Shown: positions 35,695 through 45,394, counted from the first letter of the stretch. The stretch is DNA of 64,000 nucleotides from Gammaproteobacteria bacterium (GCA_016744375.1 JADGEM010000014.1:1-64000), one strand, 5' to 3'. The notes: generated by a model from the letters alone, not told the origin. Translations and numbers: made by a program.

Positions 35695-35717
35695 CCCCAT
35701 TTATGGTTCTAATGGGG
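35695..35717 (+). terminator. Small hairpin after the second PEP-CTERM gene
   Basis: CCCCATT (35695-35701) pairs with AATGGGG (35711-35717) around a 9-nt loop, 16 nt after the stop codon. No T-run follows, so it may be a transcript-end stabiliser rather than an intrinsic terminator. Confidence 0.4.
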
Positions 35718-35815
35718 CCATGCCTGTTGAACAATAATACTAGCCACCCATCATTCCTGAGCTTGCCACTATCACTCTTTTTATCAGTGGAGTAACAGGC
35801 TTATGCATAAAAAGG

Positions 35816-38020
35816 TCAGGGAATTCTATGACTATTTCGCCGCCATTGATGAAATCGTTCTAACCAGTGAAGAATCTTTTCTGGTTTGTGTGCCTGTTTC
35901 CATTGGCCGGCGACATACTTATTGGCTTCAGCCAGTGTTGGATAAATATGGATGGTGGATAAAATCTTATTTAGGCCAATACCATGGCGCATTGCCATGA
36001 CGTATTCTGCAATTAAATCACCGGCATGTTCACCGACAATGGTGACCCCCAGTATTTTATCTTTACCGGGTTTGGTTAAGACTTTAATAAAACCATGGGC
36101 CTCTTCATCGGTAATGGCGCGATCCAGATCGTCAAGACCAAACTGACTGACCTCATAAGCAATATTCTGCTCATTTGCTTCAAGCTCATTGAGTCCGACA
36201 CGAGCGACTTCAGGATCAGTAAACGTCGCCCAGGGGATAACGGAATAGTCGGTTTTAAAAGCCTTTAAGCCTCTGAATAAACTATTGACTGAAGCATACC
36301 ATGCCTGATGTGCCGCCGTGTGGGTAAATTGATAGGGCCCTGCGACATCACCACAGGCATATATATTCGGGTATTTTGTCTGTAGATAATCATTCACTTC
36401 AATCGTGCCCTGGCGGGTTGTAGGAATATCCAGAGCTTCAAAACCAAAGCCGCTGATGTTTGCTTTGCGCCCTAGTGCGATGAGTACTTCATCAAATATA
36501 ATTGAAACAATTTCATCTTCTTTATTTGTACATATCAGCGTTTTATTACCATCGACTACAGTAAATTTTTGTGCCTGATGCTGCAGGCGCAGGTCGATAC
36601 CTTCCTGTTTAAAACGAGTATGAACAATTTCAGAAACTTCAGGATCTTCTCTTTTCATCAGCCGATTATTTCGCTCAACCTGAATCACTTGACTGCCAAG
36701 ACGGGCAAAACTCTGAGCCAGTTCGCAGCCTATGGCTCCTCCGCCAAGAACTAAAAATCGTTTCGGCAGAGTATCCAGATCCCATAAATTATCGGATGTC
36801 AGATAGCCAATGTCTTCAATACCTTCAAGTGGAGGGATAAAAGGGCGGGCACCAGTTGCGATGACAATATTTTTGGTGGTTAATGTGGTGCCATTAACTT
36901 CAACAGAAAATGGAGAAGTAATTTTTGCTTTACCTTGCAGGCACTCAACACCCAGTTCAGTATAGCGTTCAACTGAGTCGTGTGGTTCCACCTGAGAGAT
37001 AACACGTTTAACACGTTGCATGATTTCTTTGAAGTCAAAATGAGTGTCTGTTTCCTTAAAGCCAAACTCTTTAGCACGGGCAATGTGAGACTTGAATTTT
37101 GCTGAACGAATTAATGCTTTGGATGGGACACAGCCCGTATTGAGACAGTCACCACCCATTTTGTTTTTTTCAATTAAAGTCACCCTTGCTTTAACCGCAG
37201 CTGCAATATAAGACGTGACCAGGCCTGCCGCCCCGGCACCAATGACGACCAGATTGCGATCAAATTTTTCTGGTTTTTTAAAGTCTTTGTAGACTTTATT
37301 GGCTTTTAATATATTGAGTATTTTTTTTGCAATCAGGGGGAAAATACCAAGCAGAGTAAATGAAATAATGAGTGGTAAGGATAAAATGCCAGATGCGGAT
37401 TCTAATTGCCCCAGTTGAGTACCAGCATTAACATAGACGGCAGTACCAGCCAGCATACCAATTTGACTGACCCAATAGAAAGTGCGGGTTTTTATGGGCG
37501 TTAGTGCCATAACCAGATTGATCATAAAAAAAGGAAAGGCAGGAACCAGTCTCAGAGTAAAGAGATAAAATGCACCTTCTTTTTTTACACCGTCATTGAT
37601 TCGCTCAAGGTGCTTTCCAAAACGATTCTGTACACTGTCTCGTAATAAAAAACGGGATACCAGAAAGGCCAGTGTTGCGCCGATACTGCTGGCAAAAGAA
37701 ATGAGTACCAAACCCCAGAAAAAACCAAAAACAGCTCCTCCCATCAAGGTAAGTAAGGTCGCACCGGGGACAGAAAGTGCAACAGAGATAACATAGATTA
37801 TAAAAAAGAGGAGAGAAACCAGTGCCGGGTTAGTTTGATAATAATCATTAAATTGTAATTGATTTTCTTTTAAATATGAAAAGCTGAGATAGTGAGAGAG
37901 ATCAAAGGCAAAAAAAGTGATGATGAGCAGGGCTATAAGAGTAAAAACGATGATTTTTTGTTTTGAATCAGTCCTGGAATTGTTTTTTGAGTGATTCTTT
38001 GTGGTATTCGTTGAGGACAT
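35816..38020 (-). CDS. TVP38/VTT membrane domain fused to a pyridine nucleotide-disulfide oxidoreductase
   Basis: A 734-aa fusion. Residues about 20-245 are a TVP38/TMEM64 (SNARE-associated/DedA-like) membrane domain with several TM helices and the GGAVFGFFWG motif. Residues about 255-720 form an FAD/NAD(P) flavoprotein of the mercuric/glutathione reductase family: VVIGAGAAGLV, the redox disulfide in GGDCLNTGCVPSK near 290, the second nucleotide fold LVLGGGAIGCE, TKYPNIYACGDV and the C-terminal HIYPTLAEA His motif. The same two-domain fusion occurs in many proteobacteria; its substrate is not established. It probably reduces a disulfide, quinone or metal at the inner membrane. Confidence 0.9.
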   Translation of the reverse strand: MSSTNTTKNHSKNNSRTDSKQKIIVFTLIALLIITFFAFDLSHYLSFSYLKENQLQFNDYYQTNPALVSLLFFIIYVISVALSVPGATLLTLMGGAVFGFFWGLVLISFASSIGATLAFLVSRFLLRDSVQNRFGKHLERINDGVKKEGAFYLFTLRLVPAFPFFMINLVMALTPIKTRTFYWVSQIGMLAGTAVYVNAGTQLGQLESASGILSLPLIISFTLLGIFPLIAKKILNILKANKVYKDFKKPEKFDRNLVVIGAGAAGLVTSYIAAAVKARVTLIEKNKMGGDCLNTGCVPSKALIRSAKFKSHIARAKEFGFKETDTHFDFKEIMQRVKRVISQVEPHDSVERYTELGVECLQGKAKITSPFSVEVNGTTLTTKNIVIATGARPFIPPLEGIEDIGYLTSDNLWDLDTLPKRFLVLGGGAIGCELAQSFARLGSQVIQVERNNRLMKREDPEVSEIVHTRFKQEGIDLRLQHQAQKFTVVDGNKTLICTNKEDEIVSIIFDEVLIALGRKANISGFGFEALDIPTTRQGTIEVNDYLQTKYPNIYACGDVAGPYQFTHTAAHQAWYASVNSLFRGLKAFKTDYSVIPWATFTDPEVARVGLNELEANEQNIAYEVSQFGLDDLDRAITDEEAHGFIKVLTKPGKDKILGVTIVGEHAGDLIAEYVMAMRHGIGLNKILSTIHIYPTLAEANKYVAGQWKQAHKPEKILHWLERFHQWRRNSHRIP

Positions 38021-38131
38021 GTCGTTCTGCCTGTTTCTCTATTTTTATGTTGTAGAGGATTTTAACGACTATTATGGATGAAATGTAGTGTCAATACTAC
38101 AGCACTGGATCTCGGTATTTACTTATGCCTG

Positions 38132-39073
38132 CTATTTATCCTTTGTGAGTAATTTAACTTCAAAGGCCGGGGCATTTCGGTCTACTTCCATGGCTTTTTC
38201 ATTGGTGACCCAGTTAATGATACGCCCGTCAGGATTATTTTTTTGTACTTCATCACAGGTGTTAAGGCACTGACCGCATTGGGTACAGGTAAATTTAGCT
38301 CGTTTGATACTGCGAGTATGGAGTCGCATAGGACAGGCTCGATCGCACTCTCGATCACAGCTTTGGCAGGCATGCGCTCTGGGTTTGTCAAAGCTGACTA
38401 CCATGGCTTTACTATTGGCCATCCAGATCAGGCTTTGAAAGACACCGACGGCACAGCCGAATTTGCAAAATAAGTGGCGTGCAAAAAAGAAATCGATGGT
38501 AAAGATCGTTGTGGCAACAATCAAAAATCGTGTGGCACCGGCACCCAGCTCGCCATGAAGTAATCCGGGTATTAATTCTTTGGGAGGTAATAAATAGCTC
38601 AATAAGCTAAATGCCCAGACAAAGGCCATGAGAGCACAGGAGAAGAAAACCAGCATCCAGGGTAATGCGCCATTGGTTTTTTTGCTGGCTTTTTCCCAGA
38701 GGGTGACACGGTTGAGATGCTTCAGCATCAGATCATTAAAGATTTCTACAATCGAAAAATGTGGACAGAGCCAGCCGCAATAGATGCGTCCCATTTTCCA
38801 TATGATTATTGAAATAATGGCAATAAAGGCCATTACTGGTAAAAAGGCATGGGTGATCAGCGTAATTGCTGCAGAAGCAGCATCCCCCTGTCCTTGCTGA
38901 AATGATTCCAGTCCCAGAGTCCAGGGCTGACCAAACAGGATAAAATGTCCAAGCGTCAGATCAAGGCGAAAAATATCTAAAAAAGGGGCAAAGATAAACA
39001 GCAGAAAAAAACTGCTGCGAGTAAACAGTCGGATCTTCTCTCGTTTTGTTTTTTTCTGGATGTTGATTGTCAT
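38132..39073 (-). CDS. Membrane-bound 4Fe-4S polyferredoxin, NapH/CcoG type
   Basis: A 313-aa protein with about four to five TM helices. Two CxxxCP-like loops in the membrane part (IYCGWLCPHFS and LFCKFGCAVGVFQ) and a C-terminal cytoplasmic ferredoxin domain (CQSCDRECDRACPM and CTQCGQCLNTC) give the NapH/CcoG/RdxA pattern, which passes electrons across or within the membrane. No nap, nos or cco genes are adjacent, so the partner is unclear; the flavoprotein fusion encoded next on the same strand could be one. Hairpin copy B lies upstream of its start. Confidence 0.85.
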   Translation of the reverse strand: MTINIQKKTKREKIRLFTRSSFFLLFIFAPFLDIFRLDLTLGHFILFGQPWTLGLESFQQGQGDAASAAITLITHAFLPVMAFIAIISIIIWKMGRIYCGWLCPHFSIVEIFNDLMLKHLNRVTLWEKASKKTNGALPWMLVFFSCALMAFVWAFSLLSYLLPPKELIPGLLHGELGAGATRFLIVATTIFTIDFFFARHLFCKFGCAVGVFQSLIWMANSKAMVVSFDKPRAHACQSCDRECDRACPMRLHTRSIKRAKFTCTQCGQCLNTCDEVQKNNPDGRIINWVTNEKAMEVDRNAPAFEVKLLTKDK

Positions 39074-39115
39074 TTATATTTTTTTCTCAAGACTTGCTGG
39101 GAATAGTGTGCACGA

Positions 39116-39189
39116 GTATTAGCTCCTTTTGTCTATTCTTGTGTTCGGACTGCGTAAATCACACAAGAATAGACAAATGGAGCTAATAC
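39116..39189. repeat. Long hairpin repeat element, copy B
   Basis: Arms 39116-39143 and 39162-39189 are 28-nt reverse complements with one mismatch. The loop carries TCGGACTGCGT (39145-39155) and AAATCACAC (39156-39164), as in copy A at 23935-24009. CTCTCGGT follows the right arm at 39193-39200, the reverse complement of the motif to the left of copy A, so the outer ends are inverted relative to the loop. Compared with A, five of six differing stem positions are changed on both arms so that pairing is kept. It lies between the globin gene and the ferredoxin gene, both on the minus strand. Confidence 0.85.
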
Positions 39190-39312
39190 GGCCTCTCGGT
39201 CAATAATAGTCACTATTTAGGAGCCACTCTGTAAGTGAAGATCGGTCAATTTTATTTGCTCTTAGAATAATTGATGATTGAATTGGTATCATTATTCCAA
39301 ATCAAGGCGTTA

Positions 39313-39684
39313 TTAATCAACAATGTCCATTTTGGTACTCTCAATAAAAGCCAGAACATCAGACTGCTCATTTTCTGATACTTGAAAGTGACTCAGTGTC
39401 TCTTTTAAATGGCCAATAAAAACAGACCAGTCATTGTCCGTAATCCCCATGCCGCGATGAGATGTTTTATTATCACGACCAATGTATAACATTGGGCCGC
39501 CGGCATTGGCACATAGATAATCAACCAGAAGCTGCTTCTCCCTGTTAATACCGTCCTCTCCCCTGTTTTCCCAGAACCTACCCAGTAATGAATCTTGCAT
39601 AAGGCGTGAAATGAGCTCGTTAACAACCGCTGAGATGGCATCATATCCGCCAAGGCGACTGTATAATGAATCGTTTTCGTTCAT
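39313..39684 (-). CDS. Group 1 truncated haemoglobin
   Basis: A 123-aa globin of normal group 1 (TrHbN) length. It starts SLYSRLGGYDAISAVVNELI and carries the proximal histidine in SHRGMGI (H76), with a GG motif before it (ANAGGPMLYIGRD). Truncated haemoglobins bind O2, NO or CO; TrHbN commonly detoxifies NO. It sits alone in front of the hairpin element and the ferredoxin gene on the same strand. The start has an AGGAAAA-type ribosome site. Confidence 0.9.
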   Translation of the reverse strand: MNENDSLYSRLGGYDAISAVVNELISRLMQDSLLGRFWENRGEDGINREKQLLVDYLCANAGGPMLYIGRDNKTSHRGMGITDNDWSVFIGHLKETLSHFQVSENEQSDVLAFIESTKMDIVD

Positions 39685-39814
39685 GATTTTTCCTTTTATC
39701 TCTATTGATTTATTGATGATGAATACTATAAATAAAAATCAGAGTGGTGTTGTGACAGGAGAGTGGTTTATTTGTGATTTTTTTGTGATAAATCAGGCTA
39801 AGTGTTGAAACAGG

Positions 39815-40726
39815 TTACTCGGGAGCAGGAATGGTGAGCATATAGCCTACTCCTGAAATTGTTTTTATCGGCAGTTCAGGTAATTTTTGTCGCAGGCGGC
39901 GTAATAACGAGCGTAAAGAGGATTCACCGACCAGTACGTTTTCCCAGACATGCTGCTCAATGATCGTGTATTGTGTCGGGTGATCATGATTGAGGATCAG
40001 TATTTCTAATAGTCTAAGTTCCTTTTTTGTGAGAAAAACAGTCTGCCCTTTTTGAGTTAAAGTCAGGTGAGTATGGTTGAACTCATAATCTGAGCCAAGC
40101 AGAGTATTCTCATCAAGTATGATTAAGCGTTCTTTATAGCGTTGCAGCTCAGTCTCAACCTGCTGGTGTCTGATGTTATTTCGATAAGCCTGAATCAGAT
40201 TACCACAAGTGATTAGAAACGGGGCCAGAGATTCAGCCAGTGATTCGTGGTAGCCATTGTTACGGTTGGCTATGCCGACACAACCGAGTAATTTTCCACC
40301 GCCGTAAAAAGGGATCCCCATAAAGGTGTTCAGTGGTGGATGACCTTTGGGTAAACCAAAGCGGCGAGGATCAGTGGCGGGATTATTTGAGATAACCAGT
40401 TGCCCTGTTTTTAATACCGAACCATAAAGAGAATCCACTTTAGAAAAAATCATACCGTTGCGTTTTGTTTTATCATAAAGATGTCTTGTTTCTTCGCTCC
40501 AGGCAATATTGGTTGTGGCATAACTTTTAATGTAGGGTTCATCATTATCAGTAAAAAAAACTTCACCAATAAATCCATACTCACTTTCTGTCATCTCAAG
40601 TAAGATTTCAAGAAGACCATTAAATAAAATATAAGGATCAGTCTCAGTAATATAATGAGACAGTACGGTTGTAATAGCACTGAGTAATTGTTTTTCAGGT
40701 ATTGGCTGCTTCATACATTGGGTCAA
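39815..40726 (-). CDS. GAF-domain transcriptional regulator with OmpR-type winged helix
   Basis: A 303-aa protein. Residues about 30-175 form a GAF domain (ESEYGFIGEVFFTD, NTFMGIPFYGGGKLLGCVGIANR) and the C-terminal 90 residues an OmpR/PhoB-type DNA-binding domain (FLTKKELRLLEILI, HVWENVLVGESSLRSLLRRL, KTISGVGYML). There is no receiver domain, so it is not a standard two-component regulator; the GAF may sense a small molecule, haem or redox state. It is the next gene downstream of hypE on the same strand, with a 112-nt gap, so it could regulate the hydrogenase locus. An ATG at codon 5 is an alternative start. Confidence 0.8.
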   Translation of the reverse strand: MTQCMKQPIPEKQLLSAITTVLSHYITETDPYILFNGLLEILLEMTESEYGFIGEVFFTDNDEPYIKSYATTNIAWSEETRHLYDKTKRNGMIFSKVDSLYGSVLKTGQLVISNNPATDPRRFGLPKGHPPLNTFMGIPFYGGGKLLGCVGIANRNNGYHESLAESLAPFLITCGNLIQAYRNNIRHQQVETELQRYKERLIILDENTLLGSDYEFNHTHLTLTQKGQTVFLTKKELRLLEILILNHDHPTQYTIIEQHVWENVLVGESSLRSLLRRLRQKLPELPIKTISGVGYMLTIPAPE

Positions 40727-40838
40727 ATTGTGGTCTCATGTTCTTTGTCAGACTGCTCGTGGCAGCTCATATTTTACCTCTAAAGAGAGTGCGTCAGCAT
40801 TATTTTATATCAAGATATCTCATAAAATTGTAGATTTT

Positions 40839-41873
40839 TCAACAGATTCTCGGAAGGGGATCATCTTCAAGTTCTTCGAGATAGCGCTCGCCTCCAAGTT
40901 CTGTTTCTAAAACAACGTTTGCCTGTGCTTCTCTTATTCCACCCTCTCTTATTTCACCAATAATACAGGCATTGGCACCACTGGCTATTGACTGCCAAAG
41001 TTTTAATACCTCTTCAGATTGTTCTGCAGAAACAATGGCAACGACCCTGCCTTCACAGGCAAGATATAAGGGATCATATCCCAAAATTTCACAGACACTA
41101 TCAACCTGCTCATGAATTGGAATGTTTTCCTGAAATAAATGCACTTCTTTTTGTGTGGCACGACTTATTTCATGACAAACGGATGCCAGTCCACCTCGAG
41201 TCGGATCTCGCATAAAGCGTAAGCCTTCTATCTTTAAAATTGCCTGAGTTAAGGGGAAAACGGATGCAGCATCAGATTTCAAGTCGCCTTTTAGCCCAAA
41301 TTGTTCGCGTGCCAGCATAACAGCAGTGCCATGATCACCCAGAGTGCCGCTGACTAATATCTGGTCGCCGGCTTTTATCTTTTCCATACTGAGCGAGTGA
41401 TCTTTATCTAGAATGCCGATACCACTAGTGGCAAAGAAAACGCCAGCACCTTCACCCCTTGGGACGACTTTAGTATCACCTGTAACAATTGATACTCCAG
41501 CTTCACTTGCGGCTTCAGCCATGCTTTTTACTATGCGTTCTAATTGCTCAAATGACATACCTTCCTCTATAAATGCATTTAAACTCAGGTACTTAGGGGT
41601 TGCTCCTGCCACCGCCAGATCATTAACCGTGCCATGAATTGCCAGTGAACCAATGGTGCCTCCTGGAAACTCCAGAGGATTGACGGTAAAACCATCTGTG
41701 GTAAAGGCAATTTCACGTTGATCAAGTGTCAACAGGACTGAATCATTTTGTGTATTGAGTAAAGGATTTGCAAGATAGTGAGCAAATAAACGTTCAATCA
41801 GCTCTCGCATGTAACGCCCACCGTTACCATGAGCCAGTGAAATATATTTTTCCTTTTGAGGTTTATTAATCAT
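40839..41873 (-). CDS. hypE: Hydrogenase maturation protein HypE
   Basis: A 344-aa protein that converts the carbamoyl group on its C-terminal cysteine, received from HypF, to a cyanide ligand for the NiFe site. It ends in PRIC, the obligatory HypE tail, and shows LAHGNGGRYM, TDGFTVNPLEFPGG, TGDTKVVPRG and RDPTRGGLASV of the PurM-like fold. The frame is open to 41921, but the ATG at 41871-41873 matches the family start and overlaps the hypF stop by 8 nt (ATGATTAA). Last gene of the hypCABDFE operon. Confidence 0.95.
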   Translation of the reverse strand: MINKPQKEKYISLAHGNGGRYMRELIERLFAHYLANPLLNTQNDSVLLTLDQREIAFTTDGFTVNPLEFPGGTIGSLAIHGTVNDLAVAGATPKYLSLNAFIEEGMSFEQLERIVKSMAEAASEAGVSIVTGDTKVVPRGEGAGVFFATSGIGILDKDHSLSMEKIKAGDQILVSGTLGDHGTAVMLAREQFGLKGDLKSDAASVFPLTQAILKIEGLRFMRDPTRGGLASVCHEISRATQKEVHLFQENIPIHEQVDSVCEILGYDPLYLACEGRVVAIVSAEQSEEVLKLWQSIASGANACIIGEIREGGIREAQANVVLETELGGERYLEELEDDPLPRIC

Positions 41874-44277
41874 TATTGGTTCCTTGTCTTTTTGAAGCAC
41901 TGCCTTCAATAATTTGTCCAAATGCCAGTCCGGCGTCGTTATAGGGGACTTTTTCTGGTAAAAAAACTGTAAAATTTTCTTCTTCCAGGCGTCTAATAAT
42001 ATATTCTGTCAACACTTTGTTCTGGAACACTCCACCGCTTAATCCAATATAAAAATCACCTTTAATTAAATTGATTTTTTTGGCTTGTGCAATGAGTGTT
42101 TCAGCAATGCTCAGGTGAAAAAAAAGTGCTCTGTGTTTAATGCTTTTTTTTCTGTCCATTAATTTGAGCAGGAGCTCAGACCAGTCAGCGATGATGACAC
42201 CAGCCTTTGTTTCAAGAGGTAAGGCTGAAGGGCTTATCGTGTCAGGATGAATTAAGGTTTTATCGGATGGTGCAATAGCAAGCAGTGCTTCTGATGCTTT
42301 AGCTTCTAATAAAAGAGGGCCCTGACCTTCAAAGGAAGAGTGTTTCCCCAAACCCAGTAAAGCACTGGCGGCATCAAATAATCGACCCATTGAGCTGCAC
42401 TGAATTGTGTTAATTCTTTTTGTCCATGCCTGAAAGGCCAGTGCCTTGTTTTTTGAATCATCTTCAAATTCACTGGCATCAATATTGTTTTCCCACAATA
42501 GGGCACAGGCGGATCGCCAGGGTTCTCTGGCAGCTTTATCACCGCCTTGCAGGTAAAATGGTTTAATTGATGTTATTCGTTGCCAGTGACCAGCACTGCC
42601 ATAGAAGCCCTCACCACCCCAGATGCTTGCATCATCGCCAAGTCCTGTACCATCCCAACTAAAAACCAGCCATGGTTTTTTATGGATTGTTTTTGAATTA
42701 AATTCACCCCATACAATGCTGGCATGAGCCTTATGATGCTGAATTGGTGTTAATGGAATTTTATGTTTTCTTGCGTACAGTTCAGCATAATGACTGGAAT
42801 AATAATCAGGGTGAGCATCGCAGATGATGTGTTCTGGTTTCACTCGATATAAATGGCACAAATCATCAATGACCTGTGAAAAAACTTCAATGCTGCGTTT
42901 ACTGTCCAGTTCGCCGATATGAGGTGATATGATCAGTCGATTCTGCCAGGCCAGGGCAATGGTGTTTTTCATTTGCCCGCCCACTGCCAGAGTTGGCCTG
43001 TCCAGTGTAAAGGGGAGGTTTATTTCAAGTGGTGCAAAACCACGACCGATACGAAACAGACGTGGTTTGCTGGCAATGATACGAATAATTGAATCATCTG
43101 CCGGTCTCAGGATCGGGCGATTGTGCTGTAAAAAGACATCAGCAATGTGACTGAGGCGTGATAGTGCCTGTTCATTATCTGTCAACACGGGTTCACCACT
43201 GAGATTGCCGGATGTTGCCACAACAGGCAGGCCAAAGTCTTTGAGTATAAGATAATGCAGGGGACTATAGGCCAGCATAGCGCCGACTTCATTTAAACCC
43301 GGGTTAATAGCGGTTGCCAGCAGGCCAGGTTTGAATTTAATCAGAACGATGGGCCTTTGTGGTGATGTCAGTGCTTTTATTTCAGGTGAATGAGGGTCAA
43401 AATCGTCTGAGCTGCAATAGTGGCTGAACTGCTCTGATGGTGTTACTCCTGATGCTGAAAACAGGACAGCCAGTGGTTTATCAGGACGATGTTTTCGCTC
43501 TCTCAGGCGCTGTACGGCCTGTTCATTCGTGGCATCGCACATCAGATGATAGCCGCCGACACCTTTGACGGCCAATATTTTTCCCTGTTTTAAAGCAGCA
43601 ACGGCATTGGATAATGCGGCCTCATTCCCATGTACCGAAGTTGAAACTGTGTGTAAGCTTAATTCAGGCCCACATTCAGCACAGGCCAGAGGTTGTGCAT
43701 GAAAGCGTCGGTCCAGGGGATTGCTGTATTCATCAAAACAGCTTGGGCATAGAGGAAAGTCAGATAAGCTGATGTTGGGGCGATCATAGGGCAGGTCTTT
43801 AATAATGGTATAACGCGGCCCGCATTGAGTACAATTGATAAAAGGGTATCGATAGCGTCTTTCTTTCGGATCAGCTATTTCATCAAGGCAGTCTTCGCAG
43901 GTAAAAAAATCTGGTGGGATATGCCGTTGAGCGCTCTGACTCACCACACTTTTTTCAATAATAAAATCGTTTAGCTTTTTATGCTGACTTTGCTGTTTTT
44001 GAAGCGTGTGCACAGAATGAATGATCGGTAACGCCAATGGTGGGTGTTGTGTTAATATTGCCTGTTGAAAGGATTTAAGTTGTGAGGCAAGTCCCTGTAC
44101 CTGAATAATGACCTCTCCAGAACGATTTTTTACCCAGCCGTTAAGCTGGTGTTGTTTTGCGATACGATAGATAAAAGGCCTGAACCCAACACCCTGAACC
44201 TGCCCAGTCACCAGTATTTCCAGACTGCTTTCTTTCAACGCAGTCTTCACTGTCGATGTTTTTAAAGAATCAGCCAT
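41866..44277 (-). CDS. hypF: Carbamoyltransferase HypF
   Basis: An 803-aa maturation protein that makes carbamoyl-adenylate from carbamoyl phosphate and moves the carbamoyl group to HypE. Domains in order: acylphosphatase (VTGQVQGVGFRPFIYRIA), two zinc-finger pairs (CEDCLDE, CTQCGP; CPSCFDE, CAECGP), YrdC-like (KGVGGYHLMCDA) and a Kae1-like carbamoyltransferase domain with HHKAHASIVWGE and FSWDGTGLGDD. The frame is open to 44445, but the ATG at 44275-44277 overlaps the hypD stop by 8 nt and lies just before the acylphosphatase domain. Confidence 0.95.
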   Translation of the reverse strand: MADSLKTSTVKTALKESSLEILVTGQVQGVGFRPFIYRIAKQHQLNGWVKNRSGEVIIQVQGLASQLKSFQQAILTQHPPLALPIIHSVHTLQKQQSQHKKLNDFIIEKSVVSQSAQRHIPPDFFTCEDCLDEIADPKERRYRYPFINCTQCGPRYTIIKDLPYDRPNISLSDFPLCPSCFDEYSNPLDRRFHAQPLACAECGPELSLHTVSTSVHGNEAALSNAVAALKQGKILAVKGVGGYHLMCDATNEQAVQRLRERKHRPDKPLAVLFSASGVTPSEQFSHYCSSDDFDPHSPEIKALTSPQRPIVLIKFKPGLLATAINPGLNEVGAMLAYSPLHYLILKDFGLPVVATSGNLSGEPVLTDNEQALSRLSHIADVFLQHNRPILRPADDSIIRIIASKPRLFRIGRGFAPLEINLPFTLDRPTLAVGGQMKNTIALAWQNRLIISPHIGELDSKRSIEVFSQVIDDLCHLYRVKPEHIICDAHPDYYSSHYAELYARKHKIPLTPIQHHKAHASIVWGEFNSKTIHKKPWLVFSWDGTGLGDDASIWGGEGFYGSAGHWQRITSIKPFYLQGGDKAAREPWRSACALLWENNIDASEFEDDSKNKALAFQAWTKRINTIQCSSMGRLFDAASALLGLGKHSSFEGQGPLLLEAKASEALLAIAPSDKTLIHPDTISPSALPLETKAGVIIADWSELLLKLMDRKKSIKHRALFFHLSIAETLIAQAKKINLIKGDFYIGLSGGVFQNKVLTEYIIRRLEEENFTVFLPEKVPYNDAGLAFGQIIEGSASKRQGTNND

Positions 44278-45394
44278 CCCGTGTTCCATGAGCCCACCAT
44301 ATCCGACAAGCGCCTTCATCTGAAACCATGCAGGGGCCAATGGGTTCTTGTGGCGTGCAAGCCTTACCATAGAGTTTGCACTGGTTAGGGTACTTTTTGC
44401 CCAGAACAACACTTGCGCAATCACATCCAGCAGGCATTTCACCAATATGACGGCGTACTTTTTTTTCGTAGTCAGGAAAAATCAGTCGGGCATTATGCTG
44501 AAGGTATTTTGCTTTTAATTCAAAACCTGATTTTGGGATGATGCCGATACCGCGCCAGTTGGCATCAATAATGTCCATGGTATCCTGCAGTTGTTTTTTA
44601 GCGGTTGAATTACCGTTGTCTTTAACAAGCTGCGGGTAGCAGTTATCGAGAAAAAGTCGATCTTCGATTTTTTGCCGTATCACTGAATAAAATGCAGCCA
44701 GCAAACTTTCTGTATTAAAGCCTGCAACAGCGGTGGGAATGTGATGCTGGTTTATAACAAATTGCCATTCATTGGCACCCATGATGGTGGCAACATGCCC
44801 TGGTGCCACCAGCGCATCAAACCCTGGAGCTCCGCCTTCTAATAACATGGCTACTGCAGGCCAGGTAAGCCGTCCGGATAGGAGTAATAATAAGTTATCA
44901 GGAATACCTTCGGCAATGAGTCCAGCTGTTGGTGCGGTGGTTGTTTCAAACCCTGCGGCAAAAAAAACAATTTGCTTCTGTGGCTTGTCTAATGCGATCT
45001 GGCGCGCTTCCAAAGGTGATGCTATGGGGCGGACATCAGCGCCTGAGGCTTTTGCCTGCTGCAGGCTACGGATGGATTTTTTGCCAACATTGACCGGGAC
45101 TCTCAGCATGTCGCCATAGGCTAATAAAATAATATCTTCATGCAGTGCCAGTTGAATGGCCAAATAAATATCTTCTTCCGGACAAATGCAAACAGGACAA
45201 CCGGGGCCGGGGATAAGTTCTATTTGTGGGTGCAGGGCATTACGTATACCTGCCATTGAGATGGAACGTTCATGGCCACCGCAGACATTCATTATTTTTA
45301 TTTTTTTACCGGCCAGTTTTTCCTGAGTCCGGGCAGATGCCATCAGCTCATTGACTTTTAATAGCCAGGCTTTAGCACTGATTTTAGTGTTCAT
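44270..45394 (-). CDS. hypD: Hydrogenase maturation protein HypD
   Basis: A 374-aa Fe-S protein that forms the scaffold on which Fe(CN)2CO is assembled with HypC. Signatures include VCGGHERSIS, GPGCPVCICP, FFAAGFETTTAPTAG and the C-terminal cysteine-rich region (AGCDCASVVLGKKYPNQCK and EPIGPCMVSDEGAC). The length is standard. Its start overlaps the hypB stop by 11 nt and its stop overlaps hypF by 8 nt. Confidence 0.96.
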   Translation of the reverse strand: MNTKISAKAWLLKVNELMASARTQEKLAGKKIKIMNVCGGHERSISMAGIRNALHPQIELIPGPGCPVCICPEEDIYLAIQLALHEDIILLAYGDMLRVPVNVGKKSIRSLQQAKASGADVRPIASPLEARQIALDKPQKQIVFFAAGFETTTAPTAGLIAEGIPDNLLLLLSGRLTWPAVAMLLEGGAPGFDALVAPGHVATIMGANEWQFVINQHHIPTAVAGFNTESLLAAFYSVIRQKIEDRLFLDNCYPQLVKDNGNSTAKKQLQDTMDIIDANWRGIGIIPKSGFELKAKYLQHNARLIFPDYEKKVRRHIGEMPAGCDCASVVLGKKYPNQCKLYGKACTPQEPIGPCMVSDEGACRIWWAHGTRDG

